A DNA stretch of 64,000 nucleotides from Brucellaceae bacterium (GTDB lineage Bacteria; Pseudomonadota; Alphaproteobacteria; Rhizobiales; Rhizobiaceae), in contig JACKJW010000001.1 in assembly GCA_020637755.1 (NCBI GenBank), positions 1-64,000 on the forward strand. The letters run 5' to 3'. Shown piece by piece: positions 34,589-43,641 of the stretch. The stretch's first letter is position 1. Every line of letters begins with the position of its first letter. Under the pieces are notes generated by a model. That model saw nothing but the letters and a program-made list of their open reading frames with translations. It made no database searches and was not told the origin of the DNA. The translations under genes were made by a program, and so were the position numbers.

Positions 34589-35632
34589 TCAGTTCAGCGC
34601 GCCCATCGGGGTGCGCGCCTTGACGGCTTCCTGGGTCTTCTTGAGTTCCGGGTCAGAGACCAGTCCATAGGCGGCAAGCGGGCCGTCCGGACCGGCGATC
34701 TCGTCGGAGACGAAGAACTCGATGTATTCCTGCAGACCCGGGATCACGTCAAGATGGGCATTCTTCACGTAGAAGAACAGCGGACGCGAAACCGGATATT
34801 CGCCCTTGGAAATGGTCTCGACCGAAGGGGTAACGCCATTCATCGTGGCAACACGCAGCTTGTCGGTGTTGTTCTGGTAGAAGGACAGGCCGAACACACC
34901 GATACCGTTCTTGTTGGCATCCACGCGGGCGAGCGTCTCGGTGTAGTCGCCATCGATGTCGATGGAAACACCGTCGGTGCGCAGCGCCATGCAGGCCTTC
35001 TCGGCCTTCTTCTTGTCGTCGCCGTTGGCGGCCTTCTGCAGTTCGAAGGCACCGTCTTCTTCACAGCCGGCTGCGATCACCTTCTCGTCGAAGACTTCGC
35101 GGGTGCCGTGCTTGGTGCCCGGGATGAAAGCGAGGATGTCCTGGGCCGGCAGGTCGGCGCGGATCTCGTTCCACTTCTTGTAAGGGTTGTCGACCAGCTT
35201 GCCGTCCACGGCAACCTTGGCGGCCAGCGCCTTGTGCCAGTCGGCCGGGGTGAAGGCGAATTCGGCGCCGCCGATGTCGGAGGCAAACACGATGCCGTCA
35301 TAGCCGATACGCACTTCCTGGATGTCCTTCACGCCGTTCTGGGCGCACAGGTCGATGTCGGACTGCTTGATGCGCGACGACGAATTGGCGATGTCGATGG
35401 TGTTTTCACCCACGCCTTCGCACAGCTTCTTGCGGCCGGCGCCCGAACCGCCCGATTCCACGACCGGGGTCGGGAAATTGGTGTTTTCGCCGAAGGCCTC
35501 GGCAACGATGGAGGCGTAGGGAAGCACGGTGGAGGAACCGGCGATCTGGATCTGGTCGCGGGCAACGGCGGCACCGGCAAAACCGGCGGTCAGGATGGCC
35601 GCGGAAGCGGTCGAGAGGAGGAACTTCTTCAT
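34589..35632 (-). CDS. pstS: Phosphate ABC transporter substrate-binding protein PstS
   Basis: Periplasmic phosphate-binding protein of 347 residues. A Sec signal ends A-V-A-R near residue 25, and the mature chain starts D-Q-I-Q-I-A-G-S-S-T-V with the phosphate-binding G-S-S-T loop. E-S-G-G-S-G-A-G and S-S-R-I complete the site. Starts at 35632 (M-K-K-F-L-L) or 35641 are possible; the first suits a signal peptide. It heads pstSCAB-phoU-phoB behind a Pho box. The phoR kinase gene is not adjacent. Confidence 0.96.
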   Translation of the reverse strand: MKKFLLSTASAAILTAGFAGAAVARDQIQIAGSSTVLPYASIVAEAFGENTNFPTPVVESGGSGAGRKKLCEGVGENTIDIANSSSRIKQSDIDLCAQNGVKDIQEVRIGYDGIVFASDIGGAEFAFTPADWHKALAAKVAVDGKLVDNPYKKWNEIRADLPAQDILAFIPGTKHGTREVFDEKVIAAGCEEDGAFELQKAANGDDKKKAEKACMALRTDGVSIDIDGDYTETLARVDANKNGIGVFGLSFYQNNTDKLRVATMNGVTPSVETISKGEYPVSRPLFFYVKNAHLDVIPGLQEYIEFFVSDEIAGPDGPLAAYGLVSDPELKKTQEAVKARTPMGALN

Positions 35633-35703
35633 GGCTTGCATGCTCCGTTTGAAATCTCGTTGCGCCTCATTTCCGGGCGCCGCAATGCCACTAGCCGAGC
35701 CAT

Positions 35704-35732
35704 GTAACAGTTCTGTGACAGTTTGATGTCAG
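35704..35732 (-). promoter_or_regulatory. Pho box: three 11-bp-spaced PhoB half-sites
   Basis: On the minus strand three 7-bp units, CTGACAT, CTGTCAC and CTGTTAC, are separated by 4 bp each, which is the PhoB spacing of 11 bp. The array ends 72 nt before the pstS ATG. A further TTGTCAT at 35735-35741 is off-phase by 2 bp. PhoB control of the operon, including its own gene phoB, is therefore well supported. Confidence 0.85.
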
Positions 35733-35749
35733 ATATGACAAGCTTTGTG

Positions 35750-36037
35750 CACCTGCGAAGAGATGCACGCCATAGGACATTGATTCAAGAAGAAAATCGG
35801 GGGAGCGGGCGGGAAACCAGGCGTGCTGATAACCTGGTCCGTGTTCCCTTGAGCTGAATGTGGGGCAAACGCTCACACGGTGTCCCGCCCGCTGCTCGGG
35901 CCTGACAGATGCCCGGAGCACGGCAAAATCTAGCCATGGCACCATTTCCCGCCATGGTGCGATCACACCAGTTTTCGGGGGGTTTGGATGTGATAGCCGG
36001 CCCTGCTCGCCTGCGCACGACAGCGGCCGCATCAGGC
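35750..36037. other. Intergenic stretch with no recognised feature
   Basis: Between the Pho box and the kinase terminator I see no credible gene, RNA or repeat. Short reading frames here have no start context or family resemblance. Confidence 0.6.
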
Positions 36038-36067
36038 AAGAAAGCCCGCCCTGCGGACAGGACGGGC
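36038..36067 (-). terminator. Rho-independent terminator after the hybrid kinase
   Basis: Arms at 36044-36053 and 36058-36067 pair 9 of 10 positions (GCCCGTCCTG with CAGGGCGGGC on the minus strand), followed by TTTCTT. It ends the kinase transcript 40 nt after its stop and separates it from the pst operon. Confidence 0.75.
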
Positions 36068-36107
36068 GCGTCATTGGCGCAGGTTTTCTTGTACGGACGG
36101 AAACGCG

Positions 36108-39100
36108 CTAGCTGGCAGCCATCCTGTGCCTGGTCTTTTCACCCAGCCATTCGTCCAGCTTGGCGGTCAGTGCGTCCGGGCTGATCGGCTTGGACAGGTA
36201 GTCGTCCATCCCGCATTCCATGCACCGTTCCCGGTCGCCCTTGAGCGCATGGGCCGTCACGCCGACGATCGGCGTGCGCGTCAACCCCTCGCGCTGCTCG
36301 GCACGGCGGATGTGGGTCGTGGCTTCCAGCCCGTTCATCTGCGGCATGGACACATCCATCAGCACGATGCGCGGGTTCATCTCCTGCCAGGCTTCCACGG
36401 CCAGTTCGCCATTGCCCACCAGCTTGAAGCTGTAATTCGTATCCGCGAGGATCTGGGTGAGCACAAGCTGGTTCACCTCATTGTCCTCGGCAGCCAGGAT
36501 GTCGATGCGGTGGGCCGCCGCCGCATCCCTTTTCGGTGCATCGAAGGAAAAGTCCTCCTCCGGCAACTGCGGCACGGCCGGGCGTGGCGCGATCACCGGC
36601 ACCGGCGCGGTTTCGGCAACCGGCGCGGGTTCGTGGGGTACGAACACCACATCGCGGGCCTCCGGTTCCCTGCGCCGCTGCACGGCAGCCACAATGGCTT
36701 CCAGCAGGGCGGACGACCGGGCCGGCTTGACCAGACAGGTGTCGATGCCCAGATCGTTGTTGACCTTGCCGTTCAGCGCATGATCGACCGAGGACAACAG
36801 AACGATGGGCAGTCCGGCCAGCTGCGGATCCGCCTGCATGGCGCGGGCCACTTCCTCTCCGTTGAGTTCCGGCATCTGGTAATCCAGAACCACGCAATCG
36901 ACCGAGATGCCGTATCCGGCCGCGGCCTTCAGGATGGCAAGCCCCTCCTTGCCGCTTGCCGCCGCGCAGGCATCCAGCGACCAGGATTTCATCTGCTCCA
37001 GAAGGATGGAGCGGTTCACCTCGTTGTCATCGATGATGACGATACGCGCGCCCGTGACATCAACCGGCATCTTCGTCTTCCTTCTGGCCCGCTCATGGGC
37101 AGGCAATTCGATTTCGACCCAGAAGGTGGATCCTTCACCCACCGTGCTTTCCGCACCGATCGACCCGTTCATCAGCTCCACCAGCCGCGATGCAATGGCC
37201 AGACCAAGCCCTGTGCCCTCGTGCCGCCGCGTTGACGAGCCGTCAATCTGACTGAATTTCTCAAATACACTCTTAATTTTGTCTTGCTGGATGCCGATGC
37301 CCGTATCCGTGACCGCCAGCCGTAGCCGTGTGACAGGTCCGAGGCTGATCGCCGACACATCCACCAGCACGTGGCCGCGCTCGGTGAACTTCACCGCATT
37401 GCCCATCAGGTTGGTGACAATCTGGCGTATGCGCCCCACGTCCCCGGTATAGACGACCGGAATATCCGGATCGACGCGGACAATCAGCTCGATGTCCTTT
37501 TCCTTCGCCCTGACCGAGATGAGCGTCGCCACATCCTCGATGGCTTCGGCCAGGTTGAACTCCACGGGATCGAGCACAAGCTGCCCGGCATCGATCTTGG
37601 AGAAGTCGAGAATGTCGTTGATGATTGTCAGCAGCGCATTGCCCGATTTCACGATGATGTCGGTGAAGGTCTTCTGCTTGGAATCAAGCGCGGTCTTGGC
37701 CAGCAGCTCCGCCATGCCGAGAACGCCGTTCATCGGCGTGCGGATTTCGTGGCTCATGTTGGCCAGGAATTCGGACTTGGCGCGGTCGGCGAGGATGGCC
37801 TGTGTCTGGGCGGCTTCCAGCTCCGCCTCGCGGCGTTTCTGGTCGGTGATGTCAAAATAGGTGACAAGCCGCTTGCCACTGGCAAGCGCTGACACCGAAT
37901 AGATGAGCGTGACGCCGTCACCCCGCGTGAACTCCCGCGGCTCCACCGCCCCGGCACGCACTTCCTCCACCCGCGACTGTGCATAGGCATCGAACGCTTC
38001 GGGCGCGGCGGGGTAGATGCCGGTGTCGCGATTGGCGAGGATGAGTTCGATGAAGGGCGTTCCGGGCGGAAAGTCATCCGCATTGAGGTGCCAGATGTCC
38101 CAGAAAGCCTGGTTGATCATCTCGCAGCGCAGGTCCGCGTCGAGCAGCACGGTGCCCATCAGCATGTGGTCGACCGTGTGCCGCAGATCCTGAAGCACGC
38201 TTTCGCTCACCTGTTTCTGGCGCTCCAGCTCCAGCGCCTGCAACTTCGAAGCCGTGATCTCGGAGCGGATGTCCAGCGTCGCACCACTGTGCGTCTTGCG
38301 CACATCGAGCAGGTGCCAGCGCCCGTCAGAGCGCTCCACCTCCATCGGGCCGTCATGTTCCAGCGCCTGTGCCCTGAGGTGGAACTGGCGTTCGATCCAG
38401 CGCGCACGGATGTCCTCATCCTCGATGTGGTGGGCTGCCAGCGTCTCGATCATGCCGGCAAAGCTGATGCCGGGCTCGACAAGCGCGCCCTCATGCGACT
38501 GCCGGAAGGCCCTGTTGGACACTTTCATGCGGTCATCGGCATCGAAGATCGTGAAGGACTGGTCCATCGCATCGAGCGCATCCTGCAGCAGCTGGTTGGC
38601 AGCCTGCACCTCGGCCTGCGCGTTCTTCTGCCGTGTGATGTCCACCCGGATACCGATATAGGTTCCTTCGCCGGTGCGCGTATCGATGGTCTGGAAGCAG
38701 CGGCCATCGTCCAGCACGCGCTCGGACACATAGTGGTGCCGGTAGTAGCGGCCCATGTACTCGTCCAGCCACTGTTCCGGATCGCTGTCGTAAAGCCTGT
38801 CGAGCTCCTCCACGCCCGTGTTGCGGAAGTAACCCGCATCGCGTCCTGCCACGATGGCGTCGCGCAGCGTCCGCCCCGGCTGCATCTCCTCCGCCATGGC
38901 CGGAAAGGCGTTGCGGATTTGCGCGTTGCCGAGCACGAAGCGGTCATCGGCATCATAGATGATGATGCCGGCCGGCATGGAATCGAGCACGCCCTCCAGA
39001 CGGTCGCGCATGCGGCCCGCTTCTTCCTCGCGGGCCTTGATCTCGCTGACATCGGTGATGAAACAGGCCAGATAGGGCTCTCCGGCTGCCGTCGATATCC

Positions 39101-40247
39101 GGTTCTTGCGCACTGTGCGCCAGCCGGGCGTGCCGTCGGGGCGCTCATAGGCCTCGATCACCTCATAGGGTTCGCCGGTGGCCATCACCGCCAGCTCGCT
39201 CTCCACGTAGCGGCTGGCTTCTGCTTCAGGAAGGATCGCGTGGGCCGTTTTGCCGCGGATTGCCTCGAGCGTCTGGCCGAGCGCTTCCTCGAAGCTGGAA
39301 TTGGCTGCCACGAAACGCAGCTGCGCATCCTTGACGAAGATTGCCTGGTCGGCGCCGTTCAGGATTTCGGAAGCCAGGTTTGCTTCGGCCACCAGGGTGC
39401 GCAATTCGCCTTCGCGCGCTTTCATGGCCGTGATGTCGCTGCGCAGGCCGACAAAAAGGCCGCTGTCGAGGCGCTGGTTCACGAAGCGCACCCAGCGGCC
39501 GTCGGAAAGCTCCACCTCATATTCGCAATGCGGCTCGTGATACCGCTCCACCCGTTCGGCAATCCAGTCCGCCCGGTCAGGCATCGCGCCCGCTGCGTCC
39601 GGCGTGGCCTGCAAATCATAGATGGCGTCGAGGAAATCGGTGAGGCTTGCGCCAACCGTCATGCACTGGCCTTCTAGCCCCGGATAGAACTGCCGCATCG
39701 CGTCGTTGGCCATGTGCAGGCGGTCATCAGCATCATAGACGACAATGGCTGCGCCGAGCGAGGAGAAGACCGACGCCATCAACTGGCGCGATTCATCCAG
39801 CCGGGCCTGGATTTCTCCCAGCGCCTTGTCGCCCGCCACGAGGTTGGAAATGTCGCGCCCTACCCCGTGATAGCCGCGAAACGTTCCATCCTCATCGAAA
39901 ACCGGAAAGCCGGACGTGCTGAAATAACGGAACTTGTCGGTTCGCGCACCGAAACCGCCACGAAAATCCCGGAAGGGTTTGCGCTGTTCGAGAAGCGCCA
40001 TGAGGCTGGCAAGGTTTTCGGGCGACAAGGCGATGGTACCGAAGACCTCCTCGCGCGTGCGTCCCACCAGCATCTTGGGATGGATGCCCGCGCGCTCCCG
40101 GATCGCGTCGGACACGCGTGTGAACCGGCCCTCCGCGTCCATTTCGAAGGTCCAGTCGGCGCTGGCATCCAGAAGTGCCGCCAGCTGGTCCCGGTTGTAG
40201 CCGGCACCCGTGCCGGCTTGCGCCTGTACCATGTCTTCCCCGCCCAT
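36108..40247 (-). CDS. Hybrid sensor histidine kinase with about six PAS domains and two receivers
   Basis: Very large protein of 1379 residues without transmembrane segments. About six PAS domains fill residues 20-815; several share the phrase V-Y-D-A-D-D-R (PAS_7 type). Next come HisKA with M-S-H-E-I-R-T-P-M-N-G (His near 831), HATPase (N box N-L-M-G-N-A-V-K-F-T, G-T-G-L-G-L-A), a first receiver (about 1075-1195, V-L-D-Y-Q-M-P-E) and a second (about 1255-1375, L-M-D-V-S-M-P-Q-M-N-G). No Hpt domain is seen, so an outside phosphotransferase is needed. ATG at 40232 is a possible alternative start. Ligand and output are unknown. Confidence 0.9.
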   Translation of the reverse strand: MGGEDMVQAQAGTGAGYNRDQLAALLDASADWTFEMDAEGRFTRVSDAIRERAGIHPKMLVGRTREEVFGTIALSPENLASLMALLEQRKPFRDFRGGFGARTDKFRYFSTSGFPVFDEDGTFRGYHGVGRDISNLVAGDKALGEIQARLDESRQLMASVFSSLGAAIVVYDADDRLHMANDAMRQFYPGLEGQCMTVGASLTDFLDAIYDLQATPDAAGAMPDRADWIAERVERYHEPHCEYEVELSDGRWVRFVNQRLDSGLFVGLRSDITAMKAREGELRTLVAEANLASEILNGADQAIFVKDAQLRFVAANSSFEEALGQTLEAIRGKTAHAILPEAEASRYVESELAVMATGEPYEVIEAYERPDGTPGWRTVRKNRISTAAGEPYLACFITDVSEIKAREEEAGRMRDRLEGVLDSMPAGIIIYDADDRFVLGNAQIRNAFPAMAEEMQPGRTLRDAIVAGRDAGYFRNTGVEELDRLYDSDPEQWLDEYMGRYYRHHYVSERVLDDGRCFQTIDTRTGEGTYIGIRVDITRQKNAQAEVQAANQLLQDALDAMDQSFTIFDADDRMKVSNRAFRQSHEGALVEPGISFAGMIETLAAHHIEDEDIRARWIERQFHLRAQALEHDGPMEVERSDGRWHLLDVRKTHSGATLDIRSEITASKLQALELERQKQVSESVLQDLRHTVDHMLMGTVLLDADLRCEMINQAFWDIWHLNADDFPPGTPFIELILANRDTGIYPAAPEAFDAYAQSRVEEVRAGAVEPREFTRGDGVTLIYSVSALASGKRLVTYFDITDQKRREAELEAAQTQAILADRAKSEFLANMSHEIRTPMNGVLGMAELLAKTALDSKQKTFTDIIVKSGNALLTIINDILDFSKIDAGQLVLDPVEFNLAEAIEDVATLISVRAKEKDIELIVRVDPDIPVVYTGDVGRIRQIVTNLMGNAVKFTERGHVLVDVSAISLGPVTRLRLAVTDTGIGIQQDKIKSVFEKFSQIDGSSTRRHEGTGLGLAIASRLVELMNGSIGAESTVGEGSTFWVEIELPAHERARRKTKMPVDVTGARIVIIDDNEVNRSILLEQMKSWSLDACAAASGKEGLAILKAAAGYGISVDCVVLDYQMPELNGEEVARAMQADPQLAGLPIVLLSSVDHALNGKVNNDLGIDTCLVKPARSSALLEAIVAAVQRRREPEARDVVFVPHEPAPVAETAPVPVIAPRPAVPQLPEEDFSFDAPKRDAAAAHRIDILAAEDNEVNQLVLTQILADTNYSFKLVGNGELAVEAWQEMNPRIVLMDVSMPQMNGLEATTHIRRAEQREGLTRTPIVGVTAHALKGDRERCMECGMDDYLSKPISPDALTAKLDEWLGEKTRHRMAAS

Positions 40248-40399
40248 GGGCCCGCACCCGTCCGTCTAACATAAGGATAGGTAAATTTAGCGGCTAAGAA
40301 TTGACGTGGTATTAACGTTAACGGTCCGGCCGGTGACCTGAGGGAACCCGCTCAATACCGTTGGCGGGACTAGGAAACACACAAGTATTGTCTGAAGAA

Positions 40400-40474
40400 T
40401 GGTACGCCCAAGGGGAATCGAACCCCTGTTTGCGCCGTGAGAGGGCGCCGTCCTGACCGCTAGACGATGGGCGC
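40400..40474 (-). tRNA. tRNA-Glu (anticodon CTC)
   Basis: Full cloverleaf of 75 nt on the minus strand: acceptor GCGCCCA with TGGGCGT, D-arm GTCT/GGAC, anticodon stem GCGCC/GGCGC with loop CTCTCAC (anticodon CTC, reads GAG), T-arm CAGGGG with TTCGATT, discriminator A and encoded CCA. It lies alone between the hybrid kinase and the DUF6476-like gene. Confidence 0.95.
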
Positions 40475-40543
40475 GGAAGAAGCGCGGATATAGGCGCCTT
40501 TTTGTTTGATTGCAACGCCCGTATTGCACGGGCGCGCAAGACA

Positions 40544-40933
40544 CTACTGGCGCAGCGAAACCGCGACGCTGGACACCACCTGCCCGCTGCCAAGATCGAT
40601 GACGGCGATGCGGCGGACCGCACCGTCGCGCGCGATGGCCACCGACAGGCGGTTCCCCGACAGCGATTGGGAGACCACGCTTTCCCCGGCATCCAGCACC
40701 AGATCGGCGGGCGCATTGGGCTCGGTCGGCACGGACGCGTTCACGCTTGCCGGATCGGCCTCCTTCGTCCGCGTGCTTTTGTAGACAATTGCCGCCAGCA
40801 CCGCCATAAGGGCGAAGATCAGGATGCCGATGTTGATGGCGAAGAAGCGCATCATCTTGCGCCGCACATTCTCCACTGCGGGATCGAGCGGCTGCTCGTC
40901 GGCCTGATCGTCGAGGGGCGCTAGTCCCGCCAT
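40544..40933 (-). CDS. DUF6476-like single-span membrane protein
   Basis: Protein of 129 residues with an acidic N-terminal segment, one transmembrane helix (about 30-52) and a periplasmic C-terminal domain (R-L-S-V-A-I-A-R-D-G-A-V-R-R-I-A-V-I-D-L) that looks like a single small beta domain. The family is conserved beside rluD in rhizobia, to my recollection as DUF6476, and has no known function. Its ATG is only 3 nt from the plausible first ATG of rluD, head-to-head, so the promoters must lie inside the genes or the rluD start is downstream. Confidence 0.7.
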   Translation of the reverse strand: MAGLAPLDDQADEQPLDPAVENVRRKMMRFFAINIGILIFALMAVLAAIVYKSTRTKEADPASVNASVPTEPNAPADLVLDAGESVVSQSLSGNRLSVAIARDGAVRRIAVIDLGSGQVVSSVAVSLRQ

Positions 40934-40936
40934 GTC

Positions 40937-41983
40937 ATGTCTCCAGGATCGTCAAGGATGCCACCTGATAGCCAACCTGCCGCCATATGGAAAGAGTTGA
41001 CCGCAGGCGACGGCGCGGCGGGCCGCCGCATAGACCAGTGGCTGGCAGGCGAACTGGCGCCGGACCTGTCACGCGCGCGCATTCAGGGCCTGATGGAGGC
41101 CGGTTCAGTGCTGGTGGACGGCCTGCCGGCCAAACCGAAGATGAAACTTTCCGGCGGCGAGGTCATCGCCGTCTCCATGCCTGAGCCTGAGGATCCAGAA
41201 CCCAGGGGCGAGGCCATCGCGCTCGACGTCCTGTACGAGGACGGCCAGCTCATCGTCATCAACAAGCCCGCCGGTCTCGTCGTCCATCCAGGAGCAGGCA
41301 ATGCGTCGGGCACGCTGGTCAATGCGCTGATCCACCATTGCGGCGACAGCCTGTCCGGCATCGGGGGTGTCCGGCGCCCGGGCATCGTCCACCGGCTCGA
41401 CAAGGACACGACCGGGGTGATGGTGGCCGCGAAAACCGATCTGGCCCACCGCATTCTGTCGGAAGCCTTCGCCGACCACGGCCGCACCGGCGATCTGGAG
41501 CGGGCCTACTGGGCGCTGGTCTGGGGCACGCCGCCGCGCATGACCGGCACCATCGACGCACCGCTTGGCCGTTCGGGCAAGGACCGCACCCGGCGCGCCG
41601 TCGTCCGTGAAGGACACGCCGATGCCCGCCATGCCGTCACCCATTTCACCACGCTGGAGCGCTATGGCATGCGGCCGGATTCCACCGCCGTCGCCGCGCT
41701 GGTCGAATGCCGGCTGGAGACCGGCCGCACCCACCAGATCCGCGTGCACATGGCCCATATCGGCCATCCGCTGATCGGTGACCGCGACTACGGACAATCC
41801 TTCTTCTCCAAGGCCAATGCCCTGCCGGAACCGGCGGCAAGTGCGGTGCGCGCCTTTCCGCGCCAGGCGCTGCATGCAAGGCTGCTCGCCTTCCGCCACC
41901 CGGAAACCGGCGACCTGATGCGCTTCGAGGCGGACCCGCCAGCCGACATGACGGCCCTTGCCCGCGCGCTTTCCGCGCTCTGA
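40937..41983 (+). CDS. rluD: RluA/RluD-family 23S rRNA pseudouridine synthase
   Basis: Protein of 348 residues: an S4 RNA-binding domain (about 25-90, R-R-I-D-Q-W-L-A) followed by the pseudouridine synthase domain, with the catalytic Asp in H-R-L-D-K-D-T-T-G near residue 157 and E-T-G-R-T-H-Q-I-R-V-H later. RluD modifies helix 69 of 23S rRNA; the exact target is inferred from length and S4 domain. Starts at 40937 or 40958 (M-P-P-D-S-Q) are both in frame. Confidence 0.88.
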   Translation: MSPGSSRMPPDSQPAAIWKELTAGDGAAGRRIDQWLAGELAPDLSRARIQGLMEAGSVLVDGLPAKPKMKLSGGEVIAVSMPEPEDPEPRGEAIALDVLYEDGQLIVINKPAGLVVHPGAGNASGTLVNALIHHCGDSLSGIGGVRRPGIVHRLDKDTTGVMVAAKTDLAHRILSEAFADHGRTGDLERAYWALVWGTPPRMTGTIDAPLGRSGKDRTRRAVVREGHADARHAVTHFTTLERYGMRPDSTAVAALVECRLETGRTHQIRVHMAHIGHPLIGDRDYGQSFFSKANALPEPAASAVRAFPRQALHARLLAFRHPETGDLMRFEADPPADMTALARALSAL

Positions 41984-42183
41984 GCGCCAATCTTCGCGGC
42001 AGGACTCGCTTTGGACACAGTTTGCCTGTATGAAGGCCCATCGATCTTTCGGCCGGACGACATGGCCTGCGTTACCAGTTACTGCTCTGACGTACCGTCT
42101 CTTCTTCCAAAGTTTCGTATTCGCGCCCGTAATCCTTGCGGAAGGCGGGCAAACGTCAGCACTTGCAAAAACGAGATATCGCA

Positions 42184-42393
42184 ATGGCTACTGGTACCGT
42201 GAAATGGTTCAACTCCACCAAGGGCTACGGCTTCATCCAGCCCGACAACGGCGGCACGGATGTGTTCGTCCACATCTCCGCTGTCCAGCGCGCCGGCATG
42301 GACACGCTGAATGACGGCCAGAAGATCAGCTACGAGATTGTCCAGGACAAGCGTTCGGGCAAGTCTTCCGCCGATCAGCTGCGCGCTGCCTGA
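42184..42393 (+). CDS. Cold-shock protein (CspA family)
   Basis: Single cold-shock domain of 69 residues with both RNA-binding motifs: K-G-Y-G-F-I (RNP1) and V-F-V-H-I-S (RNP2), after M-A-T-G-T-V-K-W-F-N. It acts as an RNA chaperone. The 200 bp upstream contain no gene, which fits the long structured leader that many csp mRNAs use. A strong terminator follows 39 nt after the stop, so the gene is a single transcript. Confidence 0.95.
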   Translation: MATGTVKWFNSTKGYGFIQPDNGGTDVFVHISAVQRAGMDTLNDGQKISYEIVQDKRSGKSSADQLRAA

Positions 42394-42432
42394 GTGGCGC
42401 AACCCGGCAGCAAGCCGGGCCTTTGAGACTGG

Positions 42433-42464
42433 AAAGCGGGGCCGTTGCGCCCCGCTTTTTCTTT
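42433..42464 (+). terminator. Rho-independent terminator after the cold-shock gene
   Basis: Arms AAAGCGGGG (42433-42441) and CCCCGCTTT (42450-42458) with an 8-nt loop run directly into TTTTTCTTT. It is a textbook intrinsic terminator for the cold-shock gene. Confidence 0.88.
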
Positions 42465-42652
42465 GCCGGGGGCGGGAAATATCCATGCCGCGCAATCACG
42501 GTCGCGTGACATCCGGTTTCGGGCTGAAAGAAACCGTGATTTTGTCAAAATGATCCCTATATAAGAACGCTGGCCGCGCGCCCTGGCGGCGGCCGGAACA
42601 AGCCCGCCTGAGCAACAGGGGGCATGAGAACAGAGACCGGAGGGGTGCTGCA

Positions 42653-43543
42653 ATGGCCCAGAATTTGCCGAGTATCGTGTCGGGCGAAGGTGGCCTGACG
42701 CGCTACATGGAAGAAATACGCCGCTTTCCCATGCTTCAGCCGCAGGAAGAATACATGCTGGCGAAGCGCTACCACGAATATGGCGACACGCAGGCTGCCC
42801 ACAAGCTGGTGACGAGTCACCTGCGCCTGGTGGCCAAGATCGCCATGGGTTATCGCGGCTACGGCCTGCCGATCGGCGAGGTGATCTCGGAAGGCAACGT
42901 CGGCCTCATGCAGGCCGTGCGCAAGTTCGAGCCGGAGCGCGGCTTCCGCCTCGCCACCTATGCCATGTGGTGGATCAAGGCGGCCATCCAGGAATATGTG
43001 CTGCGGTCATGGTCGCTTGTGAAAATGGGCACCACGGCCAACCAGAAGCGCCTGTTCTTCAACCTGCGCAAGGTGAAGGGCAAGATCCAGGCGCTGGAGG
43101 ACGGGGACCTCAACCCCGAGCAGGTCAGGGAAATTGCCACCCGCCTCAGTGTGTCCGAGGAGGAGGTCATCTCGATGAACCGCCGCCTGTCCGGCGACGC
43201 CTCGCTGAACGCGCCGATCCGCGCGACCGAGGGCGAAAGCGGCGAATGGCAGGACTGGCTGGTCGACGACCATGACGACCAGGAAACCATGCTGATCGAA
43301 CAGGACGAGCTTGAGAACCGCCGCGCCATGCTGGCGGGTGCACTCGACGTGCTGAACGAGCGCGAACGCCGCATCTTCGAGGCCCGCCGCCTGGCCGAGG
43401 ACCCGGTCACGCTGGAAGACCTGTCGGGCGAGTTCAACATTTCCCGTGAGCGTGTGCGCCAGATCGAGGTGCGCGCCTTCGAGAAGGTGCAGGAAGCCGT
43501 CAAGGCTGCTGCCCGTGCCCAGGCCGACGCCCTGGCCGGGTGA
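42653..43543 (+). CDS. rpoH: RNA polymerase sigma factor RpoH (sigma-32)
   Basis: Heat-shock sigma factor of 296 residues. Region 2 has L-V-x-x-H-L-R-L-V-A-K-I-A and the -10 recognition R-L-A-T-Y-A-M-W-W-I-K-A-A-I-Q-E-Y; the RpoH box Q-K-R-L-F-F-N-L-R-K lies at about 129-138, and region 4 has E-R-x-R-Q-I-E. Alphaproteobacteria often have more than one RpoH, so paralogs are possible. A CCCTATATAA element at 42555-42564 lies about 90 nt upstream and may belong to its promoter. It starts ATG after CGGAGGGGTG. Confidence 0.96.
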   Translation: MAQNLPSIVSGEGGLTRYMEEIRRFPMLQPQEEYMLAKRYHEYGDTQAAHKLVTSHLRLVAKIAMGYRGYGLPIGEVISEGNVGLMQAVRKFEPERGFRLATYAMWWIKAAIQEYVLRSWSLVKMGTTANQKRLFFNLRKVKGKIQALEDGDLNPEQVREIATRLSVSEEEVISMNRRLSGDASLNAPIRATEGESGEWQDWLVDDHDDQETMLIEQDELENRRAMLAGALDVLNERERRIFEARRLAEDPVTLEDLSGEFNISRERVRQIEVRAFEKVQEAVKAAARAQADALAG

Positions 43544-43582
43544 TCCGCGCGCCTCTTTGAACGCGCCATCCAGGAAAACGAA

Positions 43583-43612
43583 AACCCCCGCGCCGTTTCC
43601 GCCGCGGGGGTT
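43583..43612. terminator. Bidirectional terminator between rpoH and the Ala/Pro-rich gene
   Basis: Arms AACCCCCGCG (43583-43592) and CGCGGGGGTT (43603-43612) lie between the convergent stops. The minus direction continues TTTTCGTTTTCC and the plus direction TTCTTGATT, so it should end the downstream ends of both transcripts. Confidence 0.8.
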
Positions 43613-43641
43613 CTTGATTCAGGCGGGGTGCCGGTGGCCGG

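Noticed and set aside
42542..42564. Exact sigma-70 or sigma-32 promoter for rpoH
   Set aside because: CCCTATATAA is suggestive, but no matching -35 with proper spacing could be assigned, so it is only mentioned under rpoH.
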